Shown: positions 29,826-41,891 of the stretch, piece by piece
Layout of the letters: the number at the start of each line of letters is the position of its first letter
Numbering within the stretch: the stretch's first letter is position 1
Origin: Rhizobium skierniewicense
GTDB taxonomy: Bacteria; Pseudomonadota; Alphaproteobacteria; Rhizobiales; Rhizobiaceae
Assembly (NCBI RefSeq): GCF_014196515.1
Contig: NZ_JACIDV010000003.1
Location: forward strand, 124,001 to 188,000
Direction: 5' to 3'
Length of the DNA stretch: 64,000 nucleotides
Position numbers and translations under genes: made by a program
The notes under the pieces: generated by a model
What the model was told of the DNA's origin: nothing
The model's database searches: none
What the model saw: the letters and a program-made list of their open reading frames with translations, nothing else

Positions 29826-29854
29826 CAGATAAGAGGGGGGGCAAATGATGTCAA
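29826..29854 (-). promoter_or_regulatory. Probable secA promoter
   Basis: Minus-strand TTGACA (29854-29849) and TATCTG (29831-29826) are 17 nt apart, about 115 nt before the secA start. The -35 is a consensus match. Confidence 0.6.
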
Positions 29855-29953
29855 CGGTTCTGCCCGTTACAGAATGGCCACATTCCGGTGTTTGGAAGTT
29901 TTTTCAGCCGGAAAACCACGTCTGGAGCCGGCATTGTCTCCGAAAGGTTTAAT

Positions 29954-30838
29954 ATGTTGCGCTATAATAGAATTGCGGCTGCTGTCATCGTAGCAACGCT
30001 TGGTCTCCAATTTCCTGCTTTCGCGCAGGAAGATGCCGTTGTCGCAAAGGTCGGCGATCTCGAAATCCGCCAGTCGGAACTTGATCTTGCCATGAGCAAC
30101 CTCGATCCGCAGCTTGCCCAGCTTCCTGAAGAACAAAAGAAGGTTGCTGCTCTGTCCGGGGCAATCGACGTTAAGCTTCTGGTGAAGGACGCGACGGCCG
30201 AAGGTCTCGAAAAGACCGAAGACTTCAAGAAGCGTCTCGCCTTCATCACCGATCGCGAATTGCACAATGCCTATTTCCGCAAGCACGTTGTTGATGCCGT
30301 GACCAATGAAGAGGTCAAGGCACGCTACGAGAAGGAAGTGGCTGCGCTTCCGAAGGAAGATGAAATCAAGGCTGCTCACATTCTGGTTGCGACCGAAGAG
30401 GAAGCCAAGGATGTGATCAAGCAGCTGGATGGCGGCAAGGATTTCGCAGCGCTGGCCAAGGAAAAGTCGACCGATTCCAACAAGGATGACGGCGGCGATC
30501 TCGGCTGGTTCGGCAAGGGCCGCATGGTTCCGGAATTCGAAGAGGCAGCCTTCAAGCTTGAAAAGGGCGCCTACACCAAGGAGCCCGTAAAGTCGCAGTT
30601 CGGCTTCCATGTCATCAAGCTGGAAGACAAGCGCGTTGCACCGCCTCCAGCCTATGAGCAGGTCGAAGCCCAGGTCCGCCAGCTCGTGATGCGCGACAAG
30701 TATGTTGCTCTGATCGAAAAGGCGAAGGCCGAGCAGAAGATCGACATTCCTGACGAAGCCATGCGCAAGGCTTACGAAGAAGCCAGCAAGCAGCAGGCAG
30801 AAGCCCCTGCCGAGCCACCTGCACCTGCGCAGCAGTAA
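29954..30838 (+). CDS. Periplasmic PpiC/parvulin-type peptidyl-prolyl isomerase
   Basis: Folding helper, 294 aa from the ATG at 29954 (AAAGG 7 nt upstream); a 22-codon upstream extension would hide the signal peptide. The signal peptide ends FPAFA|QE. A SurA-like N-terminal helical part is followed by the parvulin domain, from [14 protein letters not shown] to [11 protein letters not shown], with [22 protein letters not shown] as its core motif. The tail is Ala/Gln/Pro-rich. It diverges from secA, which suits a role on proteins leaving the Sec channel. Confidence 0.92.
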   Translation: MLRYNRIAAAVIVATLGLQFPAFAQEDAVVAKVGDLEIRQSELDLAMSNLDPQLAQLPEEQKKVAALSGAIDVKLLVKDATAEGLEKTEDFKKRLAFITDRELHNAYFRKHVVDAVTNEEVKARYEKEVAALPKEDEIKAAHILVATEEEAKDVIKQLDGGKDFAALAKEKSTDSNKDDGGDLGWFGKGRMVPEFEEAAFKLEKGAYTKEPVKSQFGFHVIKLEDKRVAPPPAYEQVEAQVRQLVMRDKYVALIEKAKAEQKIDIPDEAMRKAYEEASKQQAEAPAEPPAPAQQ

Positions 30839-30854
30839 GTCTCCGCACTCTACG

Positions 30855-30880
30855 GGGCGGCGATGAGCCGCCCTGTTTCA
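30855..30880 (+). terminator. Hairpin after ppiC
   Basis: GGGCGGC and GCCGCCC pair around GATGA and are followed by the T-rich TGTTTCATTTC. It probably separates ppiC from argJ, at least in part. Confidence 0.7.
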
Positions 30881-30915
30881 TTTCGTCCTTTTCGAAAAAT
30901 GCAGGTTCCTCGCCC

Positions 30916-32157
30916 ATGTCCGCTGCCGTTTCTCCACTCGCTCCGAAATCCTACCCCGCTATGCCCGCTCTTCGCGGTGTGCGAATGGCAACGGCGGCCG
31001 CAGGCATCAAATACAAGGGACGTACCGATGTTTTGCTGATGGTGTTCGATCAGCCTGCCGCAGTCGCAGGTGTTTTCACCAAATCGAAATGCCCATCCGC
31101 CCCTGTGGATTTCTGCCGTACCAACCTGTCGGGCGGCATTGCCCGCGCCGTTGTGGTGAATTCCGGCAATGCGAATGCCTTTACCGGCGTCAAGGGCCGG
31201 GCTGCCACCGAGTTGACGGGAAAATCTGCCGCTGAAGCCGTTGGATGCTCGACCAGCGAAGTGTTTCTCGCATCAACCGGCGTCATCGGCGAGCCGCTCG
31301 ACGCGACGAAGTTCGCAGGCGTTCTCGGCCAGATGAACAAGGAAGCGACAGGCGACTTCTGGCAGGACGCCGCCAAGGCGATCGTGACCACCGATACCTA
31401 TCCCAAGGTATCGACACGCACGGCGCAGATCGACGGTGTGACCGTCACCATCAATGGTATTGCCAAGGGCGCTGGCATGATCGCGCCCGATATGGCGACG
31501 ATGTTGTCCTTCGTGGTCACCGACGCCGATATCGCCGCGCCCGCCTTGCAGGCCTTGCTGGCGGCGGGAGTCGGCCCCACATTCAATTCTGTCACGGTCG
31601 ATAGCGACACGTCCACATCCGATACGCTGATGCTGTTTGCCACGGGTGCGGCCCGTGAAGACGGGCAGGCGCGTATCGAGCATGCCGACGATCCGAAACT
31701 TTCTGCCTTCCGTGATGCTTTGAACGATCTGTTGAAGGATCTGGCGCTGCAAGTGGTTCGCGATGGCGAAGGCGCGCGCAAGATGGTTGAAATCACCGTG
31801 ACGGGTGCAGAGAGCGATGCGGCAGCCAAGACGATTGCGCTTTCCATCGCGAACTCTCCGTTGGTCAAGACGGCCGTTGCCGGTGAAGATGCCAATTGGG
31901 GTCGCGTTGTGATGGCAGTCGGCAAATCCGGCGAACTGGCGGATCGTGATCGGCTCGCCATCTGGTTTGGCGGTGTGCGTGTGGCGGTGAACGGCGAGCG
32001 CGATGCTGACTATTCGGAAGCCGATGCAAGCGCCGTGATGAAACAGCAGGATATTCCGGTCAGGGTCGATATTGGTCTGGGCAGCGGTACTGCCACGGTC
32101 TGGACCTGCGATCTGACCAAGGAGTATGTCGAAATCAACGGCGATTACCGGAGCTGA
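30916..32157 (+). CDS. argJ: Glutamate N-acetyltransferase / amino-acid acetyltransferase ArgJ
   Basis: Arginine-biosynthesis enzyme that moves acetyl from N-acetylornithine to glutamate, 413 aa. The autocleavage site is in [16 protein letters not shown], with the nucleophile Thr195. Other family segments are [31 protein letters not shown] and [16 protein letters not shown]. Whether it is bifunctional cannot be read from sequence. Its stop overlaps the next start (TGATG). Confidence 0.96.
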   Translation: MSAAVSPLAPKSYPAMPALRGVRMATAAAGIKYKGRTDVLLMVFDQPAAVAGVFTKSKCPSAPVDFCRTNLSGGIARAVVVNSGNANAFTGVKGRAATELTGKSAAEAVGCSTSEVFLASTGVIGEPLDATKFAGVLGQMNKEATGDFWQDAAKAIVTTDTYPKVSTRTAQIDGVTVTINGIAKGAGMIAPDMATMLSFVVTDADIAAPALQALLAAGVGPTFNSVTVDSDTSTSDTLMLFATGAAREDGQARIEHADDPKLSAFRDALNDLLKDLALQVVRDGEGARKMVEITVTGAESDAAAKTIALSIANSPLVKTAVAGEDANWGRVVMAVGKSGELADRDRLAIWFGGVRVAVNGERDADYSEADASAVMKQQDIPVRVDIGLGSGTATVWTCDLTKEYVEINGDYRS

Positions 32158-32945
32158 TGGTGGAGACATCCGACATGCGCAGTGTTCCCGCCAATCTTCC
32201 CCTGGTGCGCCGTCTGGAGGCGGTCAGCTTCCGGGCATGGCCCGCGTCTTCCGTGCTCTATGACGGAAGCTGGCAAATACGGCTGACGGGATCGCACCCC
32301 TCCAAGCGCATCAATTGCGTCGTGCCGCTCGACCCATCGGATTATGGCAATTGCGATCAGCGGCTGGAAAAGGCCCGCAAGCGCTTCGAGGATTTCGGAC
32401 GTCCATTGATCGTGCGGGAAACGACATTGATGCCGCCCCAGTTGCGCGCCCACATGTTCGACGACGGCTGGACGGTGTTTGAAGAGGTCGATGTCATGAC
32501 CGCGGATATTGCATCCGCCGAACTGCCCGAAACGATCGCGCATCTGCCCAGCCACGACATCGGTCGTTTCGTCGAGGCGAGCCTGAAGGTCAGCGGCGAC
32601 GATCCATCGCTGCGTTCCGCCATCGCCGAGATCGTCACTTCCATCAAGCCCACCCTTGGTCTGTTCACCAAGGAAGAGGTGGAAGGCGAGCCGCAGGCGA
32701 CCGTAATCTGCGTTCAGGACAATGACCTGGCCGGTATTCTATCGCTGGAGGTCGCCGCATCAATCAGGCGGCAGGGCGTCGCCACGCAGATCCTCACATC
32801 GGCCCTCCGCTGGGCGCGCATCAGCGGTGCAAAGACCGCCTGGTTGCAGGTTGTTTCCACCAATGTCGAGGCAATCGCGCTGTATGAGAAATTCGGCTTT
32901 TCGGCAGCCTATACCTACCGTTACTGGCGCAAGGACGCTGTCTGA
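32157..32945 (+). CDS. GNAT-family N-acetyltransferase
   Basis: Acetyltransferase, up to 262 aa. The C-terminal half has the acetyl-CoA loop SIRRQGVATQILTSALRWA, followed by AWLQVVSTNVEAIALYEKFGF and YTYRYWRKD, the normal end of a GNAT domain. The start at 32157 overlaps the argJ stop; an ATG at 32175 with GGAG 9 nt upstream is equally possible. It sits between argJ and mutT in an arrangement common in Rhizobiales. Substrate unknown. Confidence 0.85.
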   Translation: MVETSDMRSVPANLPLVRRLEAVSFRAWPASSVLYDGSWQIRLTGSHPSKRINCVVPLDPSDYGNCDQRLEKARKRFEDFGRPLIVRETTLMPPQLRAHMFDDGWTVFEEVDVMTADIASAELPETIAHLPSHDIGRFVEASLKVSGDDPSLRSAIAEIVTSIKPTLGLFTKEEVEGEPQATVICVQDNDLAGILSLEVAASIRRQGVATQILTSALRWARISGAKTAWLQVVSTNVEAIALYEKFGFSAAYTYRYWRKDAV

Positions 32946-33358
32946 TGACGGATGCCGGGCGAAATATTCTTCTCGTCGCAGCCTGTGCCCTTGTCGACAC
33001 GGATGGCCGCATCCTGCTGGCGCAAAGGCCCGAAGGCAAATCGCTGGCCGGTCTGTGGGAGTTTCCCGGCGGCAAGGTAGAAAGCGGGGAGACGCCCGAG
33101 GAAACGCTGGTGCGCGAACTCGAGGAAGAGTTGGGCATCAAGACGAAGGTCGCCTGTCTGGCGCCGCTGACCTTCGCCAGCCACAGCTACGAGACGTTTC
33201 ACCTCCTGATGCCGCTGTATGTCTGCCGTCGCTACGAGGGCATTCCGCGCGGAGCGGAGGGGCAGGCCATCAAGTGGGTGAAGCCGCAGGCTTTGCGTGA
33301 TTACCCGATGCCGCCTGCCGACGAGCCGCTGATTCCGTATCTTCAGGACCTGCTCTAA
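32945..33358 (+). CDS. mutT: 8-oxo-dGTP diphosphatase (MutT/Nudix)
   Basis: Nucleotide-pool sanitising enzyme, 137 aa. The Nudix box runs from Gly43 to Ile65, with the REXXEE core RELEEE, preceded by GLWEFPGGKVE typical of MutT. The start overlaps the stop of the acetyltransferase gene. Its length and lack of a fused domain fit MutT; broader Nudix specificity is possible. Confidence 0.9.
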   Translation: MTDAGRNILLVAACALVDTDGRILLAQRPEGKSLAGLWEFPGGKVESGETPEETLVRELEEELGIKTKVACLAPLTFASHSYETFHLLMPLYVCRRYEGIPRGAEGQAIKWVKPQALRDYPMPPADEPLIPYLQDLL

Positions 33359-33502
33359 CAGTAAGAGCTGAATAATTCGGCAAATCCGCGATTTACACAG
33401 CTTCGTGTGTCTCGAAACAGGGCATCATTAACCTTTCGTTCAGCACCCTCTGTCAACGTCACAGGCTGAACAATTGGTAAATGGCGCGTAGCGAGGCCTG
33501 AC

Positions 33503-33823
33503 ATGAACGAGGATTTCTGGAAAACCGTAGAGGACCGTCAAACCTATTCCGAGAAATCGCGCAGGATCGGCGTCGTGAACGTCGCACTGCTGTTTGGCAT
33601 GATCGCGATTGCCCTGTCCTTGATCGTCACTCCCATGCTTGCAGGCAAAATGCCGCCAGCGCGCTTTGCACAGGTGCCTGATAATTTCGATATGCTCAGC
33701 ACAGGATCTGTCCAGCGCAGCGAGCCGTCCAAGAAGACCTACAGCATTCGTCGCAGCATCACGCAGCCAATGCCTGGCTCCGGCTGCATCGTTGAGGGCT
33801 ATGCCAACGCGCCAAATTGCTGA
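33503..33823 (+). CDS. Small single-TM membrane protein (106 aa), unknown function
   Basis: GAGG lies 6 nt before the ATG. The product has a short charged N-terminus, one clear membrane segment at about residues 23-47 (VVNVALLFGMIAIALSLIV), and a basic Ser-rich tail ending PGSGCIVEGYANAPNC with two cysteines. The orientation suggests the tail faces the periplasm. Family not recognised. It is convergent with oxyR, 11 nt apart. Confidence 0.75.
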   Translation: MNEDFWKTVEDRQTYSEKSRRIGVVNVALLFGMIAIALSLIVTPMLAGKMPPARFAQVPDNFDMLSTGSVQRSEPSKKTYSIRRSITQPMPGSGCIVEGYANAPNC

Positions 33824-33834
33824 TTGCGTTTCCT

Positions 33835-34743
33835 TTAGACCGATACGGCCCTGACGCGCTCTGTTGACTGACGAATAACCTCGGAAATTTGAAGAAGCTG
33901 TTTGGCCAGCGGCGTAGCCTTGCGCCAGATCATGCCGATCGAGCGAACCGGTGCGGGTGCCTCGAAATGCGACACGGAAACCTGCGCCGAGCGCGTTTCC
34001 ATGGGCACCGCCATCTCCGGGATGAGCGTGATGCCGATACCGGCGCTGACCATCTGAACCAGTGTCGATAGCGAACTGCCCTCCATGACCTCACGCGGCT
34101 GGGTCGAGCCGACCTGGCAAAACGACAGGGCCTGGTCGCGGAAGCAGTGCCCTTCCTCCAGAAGCAAAAGCCGCATCCTTGGCAGGGTCGCACGTTCCGG
34201 CACCGGCCTGCCCTCATCCTCCTTCCGGCGGACGAGCACGAATTCCTCGTCGAACAGTTTCAACTCCGTCATTGACGGTTCAGAGATCGGTAAAGCGACG
34301 ATGGCAAGATCGAGAGAACCCTGTTTGAGTTCCTCGATGAGCTTTGCCGTCTGGGTTTCCCTGATCTGGATTTCTATTCCGTCGAACGCCTTGTTCAGAT
34401 CGTTTATGATGGTGGGCAGCAGGTAGGGGGCGACGGTTGGAATGACGCCGATGCGCAACCGCACCAGAAACGAGTTCCTCGACGTTCGTGCCAGTTCGCC
34501 CAGTTCGTCCATTCCCTGCAAAATGTCGCGAACGCGCACGGCAAAGGCCTGGCCGAATGTCGTCAGCTTGATTTCGCGCGCGCTGCGTTCAAACAGATCG
34601 TTACCCAGTTCCTGTTCCAGTTCCTTGATCTGCATCGATAGGGCAGGCTGTGAAATCGCACAGGCATCGGCGGCGATCCGGAAGCGCTTGTGGCGAGCCA
34701 ACGCCTCAAAATAACGAAGCTGTTTCAGGGTGATGTTCTTCAT
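33835..34743 (-). CDS. oxyR: Hydrogen peroxide sensor/regulator OxyR (LysR family)
   Basis: Transcription factor of 302 aa. The N-terminal winged helix contains LRYFEALARHKRFRIAADACAISQPALSMQIKELEQELG. The redox cysteines are Cys200 and Cys209 in EEGHCFRDQALSFC, matching Cys199/Cys208 of E. coli OxyR. Divergent from katG, its expected main target. Confidence 0.95.
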   Translation of the reverse strand: MKNITLKQLRYFEALARHKRFRIAADACAISQPALSMQIKELEQELGNDLFERSAREIKLTTFGQAFAVRVRDILQGMDELGELARTSRNSFLVRLRIGVIPTVAPYLLPTIINDLNKAFDGIEIQIRETQTAKLIEELKQGSLDLAIVALPISEPSMTELKLFDEEFVLVRRKEDEGRPVPERATLPRMRLLLLEEGHCFRDQALSFCQVGSTQPREVMEGSSLSTLVQMVSAGIGITLIPEMAVPMETRSAQVSVSHFEAPAPVRSIGMIWRKATPLAKQLLQISEVIRQSTERVRAVSV

Positions 34744-34812
34744 AACCGCAGCTTATCGTAACGATCAGTAAATCCAACTTAAATTTATGGCGGCTAGTCG
34801 TTAAAAGGTTAT

Positions 34813-37133
<2,321 letters not shown>

Positions 37134-37158
37134 TACACTCATATGAACTACTGATAGA

Positions 37159-37186
37159 ACCGGGCGTGGCCTCTGCCACGCCCGGT
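37159..37186 (+). terminator. Terminator of katG
   Basis: A 12-bp perfect stem ACCGGGCGTGGC / GCCACGCCCGGT with a CTCT loop, followed by a moderately T-rich stretch, 26 nt beyond the katG stop. Confidence 0.8.
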
Positions 37187-37447
37187 GTATAGTTCTTCTA
37201 AATTTTGAAACCATTTCTAAATATTTTACCGAATTTGCTAACGCCCCTTAAAAACATTGGGTAAACCGGTGTTACGCGCCACTGTCTTTAACATTAGGCG
37301 CCGCTTATTGTTCCTGTTTCCAGCCACGCCACACCTCGACTGAAAAAAAACGCAGCGGGAGTATTGTATCAAGTTCTGATATAAGGTTTTTGAAGAGATC
37401 GTGGTATCGGCGAATGTATGGCCGTCGTCTTTCAAAGGACACCTAAA

Positions 37448-37954
37448 ATGCGTGCAGCGCAATTTGTTATCAGTGCCTTCCTGTCACTCGCATGGCTTTC
37501 AGGCGCGAGCGCCGGTTCGCTGCCAACCCCGTCCGACAAGACCATCTTGACGATCTCCGGCAACATCAGCAACACCAACGCGGACGGCGCCGCAAAATTC
37601 GACCGCGCCATGCTGGAGGGATTGGGCATTGTCACAGTAGAGACGAGTTCGCCATGGTATGACGGGCGTACGCGTTTTGAAGGGGTTTCGCTGAAAAAAT
37701 TGATGGAATATGTCGGCGCCAGTGGTACTACGGTAACGGCTGTGGCCTTGAACGATTACATGAGCACGCTTCCTCTGGCGGACTTTCAGAAGTTCAATGT
37801 CATTCTCGCCATGAAGCGAAACGGGACTTACATGGAGGTTCGTGAAAAAGGGCCGCTGTTCGTGATCTATCCGTACGACAGCACGCCGGAGCTTCAGACC
37901 CAGACATATTATGCACGTTCCGCTTGGCAGGTGGCAAAGCTGATCGTCGAGTAA
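37448..37954 (+). CDS. pruR: PruR-like periplasmic pterin-responsive protein (molybdopterin-binding-like fold)
   Basis: 168 aa with a signal peptide ending SGASAG. The mature part resembles the sulfite-oxidase-type molybdopterin-binding domain: ILTISGNI..., FEGVSLKKLMEYVG, VAVALNDYMSTLPLADF, and GPLFVIYPYDSTPE. AAAGGA lies 8 nt upstream of the ATG at 37448. It precedes a DcpA-like GGDEF-EAL protein; this pair is known in A. tumefaciens, where PruR relays periplasmic pterin status to DcpA. The match of order and architecture supports the name; sequence identity was not measured. Confidence 0.75.
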   Translation: MRAAQFVISAFLSLAWLSGASAGSLPTPSDKTILTISGNISNTNADGAAKFDRAMLEGLGIVTVETSSPWYDGRTRFEGVSLKKLMEYVGASGTTVTAVALNDYMSTLPLADFQKFNVILAMKRNGTYMEVREKGPLFVIYPYDSTPELQTQTYYARSAWQVAKLIVE

Positions 37955-37963
37955 AGGTGCAAA

Positions 37964-39886
37964 TTGCGAAAGGTACTGGCGGTCATCATCTGCTGCTTCG
38001 TGTTGGCGACAGGCTACATCGCCTATGTTATCACCGAGCGGCAAAACGCTCTTCAAAAATTTTCGCGATATAATGATTCCTGGGCGGTCAGTCAGACGGT
38101 TGCAGAATATCTGCGTCTTCAAAACACGCTCTATGGATTTGTCCTTGATACCAACAGTGTCAGCCGCGATGACCTGAACCTGCGCCTCGACATCATGCTC
38201 GGCAGGGTGGAGCTTTTGCAGCATGGCAAGCTTGGCGAATTCATTGCCGCGCGCCGGGAGTGGCGTGATCTTGTCAAGAAGCTGAATGACGTGCTGGTCG
38301 ACCTCGACAAGAATGTCGATCAGATGCAGCCAGACTATGTGCGCGCATTGTTGCCGGTCATGGGCGCGCTCGACGGGCCTTTGACCACACTTGCGTCGTC
38401 GTCTCTGGAATTTGACGTGGACCTGATCGATTCTGCCCAGGCCGAAGTGCGCCAACTGCACATGATCTACACGGGCCTCGCGGGAGGCCTCATCATTTGC
38501 GGCATCGCCCTCATCCTGCTGCTCAACCGTCACAACAATCTGCTGGACCGGGCGCAAAAAGACATGCGCGGGCTCACCGATGAACTTCGTTCGGCCACGC
38601 TCGAATTGCAGGAAAACAATGTTCGCCTTGCCCATGATGCGTATCACGACGCCCTGACCGAACTGCCCAATCGCGCCTTGTTTCGCCAGGAGCTGGAGCT
38701 GAGACTTTCCGCTTCGACATCCAGCGGTGCGACGGTCCTGTTGCTCGATCTCGATGGCTTCAAGGACATCAACGACACGCTGGGGCACGATGTTGGCGAC
38801 GCGCTGCTTCAGGCCATCGGAGCGCGACTTTCCTCGCTGAACAAGGCCGGTGATCTCGTCTGCCGTCTGGGTGGTGACGAGTTCGCGGTCATCTCCGGCG
38901 GGATGAGCGAAGATGACTCGATGGCCTTTGCGACAATGCTGATCGATGCCATCAGCGAGCCATATATTCTGGGCGAAATGGAAATCAAGATTGGTACCTG
39001 CGTGGGTATTGCGGTCTCCCAGGATGTGACGCATGCCGACGAACTGTTCAAGCGCGCGGATCTGGCCCTTTATGAAGCGAAGGCTCAGGGTCCCGGGAGT
39101 GCATGCCTGTTTCAGGCGCATATGCAACAGCAACTGATGGAGCGACGTTCGTTTGAGGCCGATCTGCAATTGGCCATCCAGAACAACGAGATGGAAGTCT
39201 ACTACCAGCCACAAATTCTGACGAGGACACGTGAAATCTGCGGCTTCGAGGCTTTGCTACGCTGGACGCATCCGGTACGCGGGAAAGTGCCGCCATCCGC
39301 GTTTATCCCTGTCGCAGAGCGCACCGGACTGATCCACTCCCTGGGCAAATGGGCGATGGATACGGCATGTCAGCAAGCGATGACCTGGAAGGGCGACATG
39401 AAGGTTGCGATCAACCTCTCCCCGGTCCAGTTCCGGAGCACCACCCTCATTCAGAACATCGTCGATGCGCTCGACAAGACCGGCCTTCATCCCGGCAGGC
39501 TTGAACTCGAAATTACCGAGTCGGTGCTGCTCAACAAAAGCGACCAGACAATGGAAACGCTGGGGAAATTGAAGGCCGTCGGCATACAGCTCGCGATGGA
39601 CGATTTCGGAACCGGGTACTCTTCGCTTGGCAACCTCAAGGGCGTTCCGTTCGACAAGATCAAGATCGATCAGTCATTCCTGCGGGACGTCACCACCGAT
39701 CCGGATGCGCTTGCCATCGTCGAATTCATTGTCGGTATGGCCAAGAGCCTTCGCATGAAGACCATTGCCGAGGGTATAGAAACGCAGGAGCAGTTCGATT
39801 GCATGACGAAGCTGGGATGCGACCAGATGCAGGGCTTTCTGCTCGGCAGACCCGCCCCGGCGGACAAGCTTGCGGCCTTCAGATAG
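37964..39886 (+). CDS. dcpA: DcpA-like dual diguanylate cyclase/phosphodiesterase
   Basis: 640 aa inner-membrane enzyme making and breaking c-di-GMP. The TTG at 37964 must be the start: a stop lies four codons before it in frame, and the first membrane segment (3-23) begins at once. Order: TM1, periplasmic part to about 166, TM2 (167-187), GGDEF domain (motif 303-307), EAL domain (EAL 429-431). The product-inhibition RXXD site is KAGD (294-297). EAL catalytic segments INLSPVQFRS, ELEITES, MDDFGTGYSSL, KIDQSF and IAEGIET look intact. It lies 9 nt after pruR. Confidence 0.88.
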   Translation: MRKVLAVIICCFVLATGYIAYVITERQNALQKFSRYNDSWAVSQTVAEYLRLQNTLYGFVLDTNSVSRDDLNLRLDIMLGRVELLQHGKLGEFIAARREWRDLVKKLNDVLVDLDKNVDQMQPDYVRALLPVMGALDGPLTTLASSSLEFDVDLIDSAQAEVRQLHMIYTGLAGGLIICGIALILLLNRHNNLLDRAQKDMRGLTDELRSATLELQENNVRLAHDAYHDALTELPNRALFRQELELRLSASTSSGATVLLLDLDGFKDINDTLGHDVGDALLQAIGARLSSLNKAGDLVCRLGGDEFAVISGGMSEDDSMAFATMLIDAISEPYILGEMEIKIGTCVGIAVSQDVTHADELFKRADLALYEAKAQGPGSACLFQAHMQQQLMERRSFEADLQLAIQNNEMEVYYQPQILTRTREICGFEALLRWTHPVRGKVPPSAFIPVAERTGLIHSLGKWAMDTACQQAMTWKGDMKVAINLSPVQFRSTTLIQNIVDALDKTGLHPGRLELEITESVLLNKSDQTMETLGKLKAVGIQLAMDDFGTGYSSLGNLKGVPFDKIKIDQSFLRDVTTDPDALAIVEFIVGMAKSLRMKTIAEGIETQEQFDCMTKLGCDQMQGFLLGRPAPADKLAAFR

Positions 39887-39892
39887 CTGACG

Positions 39893-40561
39893 CTAGAGGC
39901 GTGCGACGGCGCGCTCAATCGCCTTGTCCAGCACATCGAAGGTTTGCGATTGGCCTTGCTCAAGCCCCAGAATACGCAAGGATACATCCCGCCCTGTTCC
40001 AAAAGCGAGCAGGCTGGATATCAGCAGCAACGCGTCTGCACGATCGGATTGCGTTACGTTTTGCATGGCTCTGATCGCGCAGATCAGCTGCGCCACCACC
40101 TCCACACCCGGCTGCCAAAGCCGGTCATGGAGAATGTCGAAGGCCGGTCCCCGATCGCGCAGTTCGCGCATGGCAAAGTCTGCCTGTGCTTCCCCTGTCT
40201 TGCTGTCCAGAAACAGGCGCAGCACCATCTTCAGCGTGTCGGATAAAAGTGTTCTGCATTGCTGCGGAGAGGGTTGCCCAGATTGAAACAGATGCGCTGC
40301 ATTGCTCATCAAAGACAGTGCCGATGCCTGATACGCAGCAACGATGTCCCGCGCGCAGGCAAGGTAAAGCCCTTCCTTGTTGCCGAAATGGTAAGCGATG
40401 GCGGGAAGGGCCACACCGGCGGAATCGGCAATGGCGCGTGTGGTCGCGCCTGTAAAACCCTTCAGCCCAAATTCGGCCAGTGCCGCAGTGAGGATAGCCT
40501 GACGCGTGACGTCGCTCTTGGCGTAGCCGCCGCGACCGGGTTCGCCTGATCCATCAGCCAT
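39893..40561 (-). CDS. TetR-family transcriptional regulator
   Basis: 222 aa, N-terminal HTH in TRQAILTAALAEFGLKGF and TTRAIADSAGVALPAIAYHFGNKEGLY; the C-terminal half resembles the CecR/DUF1956 group (LFLDSKTGEAQADFAMREL). Its first codons overlap the end of the MpaB-like gene (8 nt), so both are one operon read leftward. It ends 7 nt from the convergent dcpA. It probably represses its own operon through the palindromes upstream. Confidence 0.9.
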   Translation of the reverse strand: MADGSGEPGRGGYAKSDVTRQAILTAALAEFGLKGFTGATTRAIADSAGVALPAIAYHFGNKEGLYLACARDIVAAYQASALSLMSNAAHLFQSGQPSPQQCRTLLSDTLKMVLRLFLDSKTGEAQADFAMRELRDRGPAFDILHDRLWQPGVEVVAQLICAIRAMQNVTQSDRADALLLISSLLAFGTGRDVSLRILGLEQGQSQTFDVLDKAIERAVARL

Positions 40562-41876
40562 GGGGACGCCCTACCTTTGAACCATCACTGGTGAACTCGG
40601 CATGGCCATAGCGCTTGAGAAGGCCATTTAGCTTTCCCACCAGATGCCGGTCGGCTACATCGCGTACGACGGGGATGTTGGAGAGCATTCGAAACAGGCG
40701 AAGCTGCGAGAAGATACGGGCTGCGGTGATCACCGCCAGATTGCGATCCCGAAATGTGTAACGCACGCCCATGGCGTCCGCGCGGGCCGTGTCGCCTTTC
40801 AGGAAATGCCGGATGAAGAAGAATTTGGCGAAACTGCGCTCCAGTTCACGATCGATGCGGCCGAGTGGTGTCGGCTCGTGTGTCAGTTCCGCCTCCAGCG
40901 TGCCACGCACCAGCGAACCGCAGGTCGCATCATCGAACCCGCTGCGCAACGTGGCCTGTCGCGCCAGCATCAGACGGACTATCTCTTCAGGCGTTTCACC
41001 GAGGAGTTCCTTGGGCAGGCCCAGCAGGAAGCAGCGATAACGCGCAATCTCGATGCGAGCCTGCTCGTTTGCCGTAAACGGGCGTTTGGTTTGCAGCGCA
41101 TCGGCGGCGATCAACAGGGAGCCGATCTGCCCCGCGGGCATCTGGTCCACTTGGGGTATCGGTACGCCATAAACACTGGTGTCCCACACGCCCTCGCGGC
41201 GCATGACGTTGACGCGCACCATGGAATGCATGAGCCGGACCATAGCCGCGGCCTTGAAGGCGGCGCCATGGCGTTCCAGCGCGCCGGGCATGACGGTGAG
41301 CGTGAAGAAGGTCGCGGTTTCCAGAACGCGCTTTGCTGCAAGCTGATCGGACAGATTGCCGGTGAGCGCCATGGGAAGCGCTGAATAACGGTTCATGAAG
41401 GTCGCGAGAAATGCGCCCCGGATGGCGAAAGGAACGAGATGGGCATACTGGTTTCGCTCGATGCGGGCGCCTTTGTTGACCAGCGCCATATCGATCCAGT
41501 CCGGCCTTGCCTCCATGGCGCCGATGAAGGCTGACAGTTCCGGCGGTGCATCCGGCACGGCCTCCACGCCCTTGTCGCAGGCCAGTTGCAGCATATCGAT
41601 CAGTTGCCGGAAGCTGAAGTCGCCCATACGGGCCGCATAGGCATCGGCCACGGCATCGCCGATCAGCGTGTAGGCTGCCATCTGCTCTACCAGTGCGTCA
41701 TCCGCCAAAATCTCCGTCTTCATCGCGTCGAGACCGGGCAGGCTTTCGCCGTCACCATCGACGGTGAAGCGTTCAGGCATTTTGGTGAAGTCGATTTTAC
41801 CATAGATCGCCGGCACCTGGGTGGCCTGCTGTTCGATCTGGTGCCACAGGGCAGGATGAAACTGTCGCTTCTGCAT
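40554..41876 (-). CDS. MpaB/latex-clearing-protein-like oxygenase family protein (DUF2236)
   Basis: 440 aa, all-helical, no signal peptide. The central part holds the family pattern: AAKRVLETATFF, then MVRLMHSMVRVNVMRR, where the His is the expected axial haem ligand as in Lcp-type proteins. Members cleave polyisoprene or oxidise other substrates; many have no known reaction, and that is the case here. Cotranscribed with a TetR regulator, which often goes with inducible detoxification. Confidence 0.75.
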   Translation of the reverse strand: MQKRQFHPALWHQIEQQATQVPAIYGKIDFTKMPERFTVDGDGESLPGLDAMKTEILADDALVEQMAAYTLIGDAVADAYAARMGDFSFRQLIDMLQLACDKGVEAVPDAPPELSAFIGAMEARPDWIDMALVNKGARIERNQYAHLVPFAIRGAFLATFMNRYSALPMALTGNLSDQLAAKRVLETATFFTLTVMPGALERHGAAFKAAAMVRLMHSMVRVNVMRREGVWDTSVYGVPIPQVDQMPAGQIGSLLIAADALQTKRPFTANEQARIEIARYRCFLLGLPKELLGETPEEIVRLMLARQATLRSGFDDATCGSLVRGTLEAELTHEPTPLGRIDRELERSFAKFFFIRHFLKGDTARADAMGVRYTFRDRNLAVITAARIFSQLRLFRMLSNIPVVRDVADRHLVGKLNGLLKRYGHAEFTSDGSKVGRPHG

Positions 41877-41891
41877 GGGATCATTCCTTTT

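Noticed and set aside
37499-39214. 571-codon leftward open frame opposite pruR-dcpA
   Set aside because: Both genes on the plus strand have intact family motifs; the antisense frame has none.
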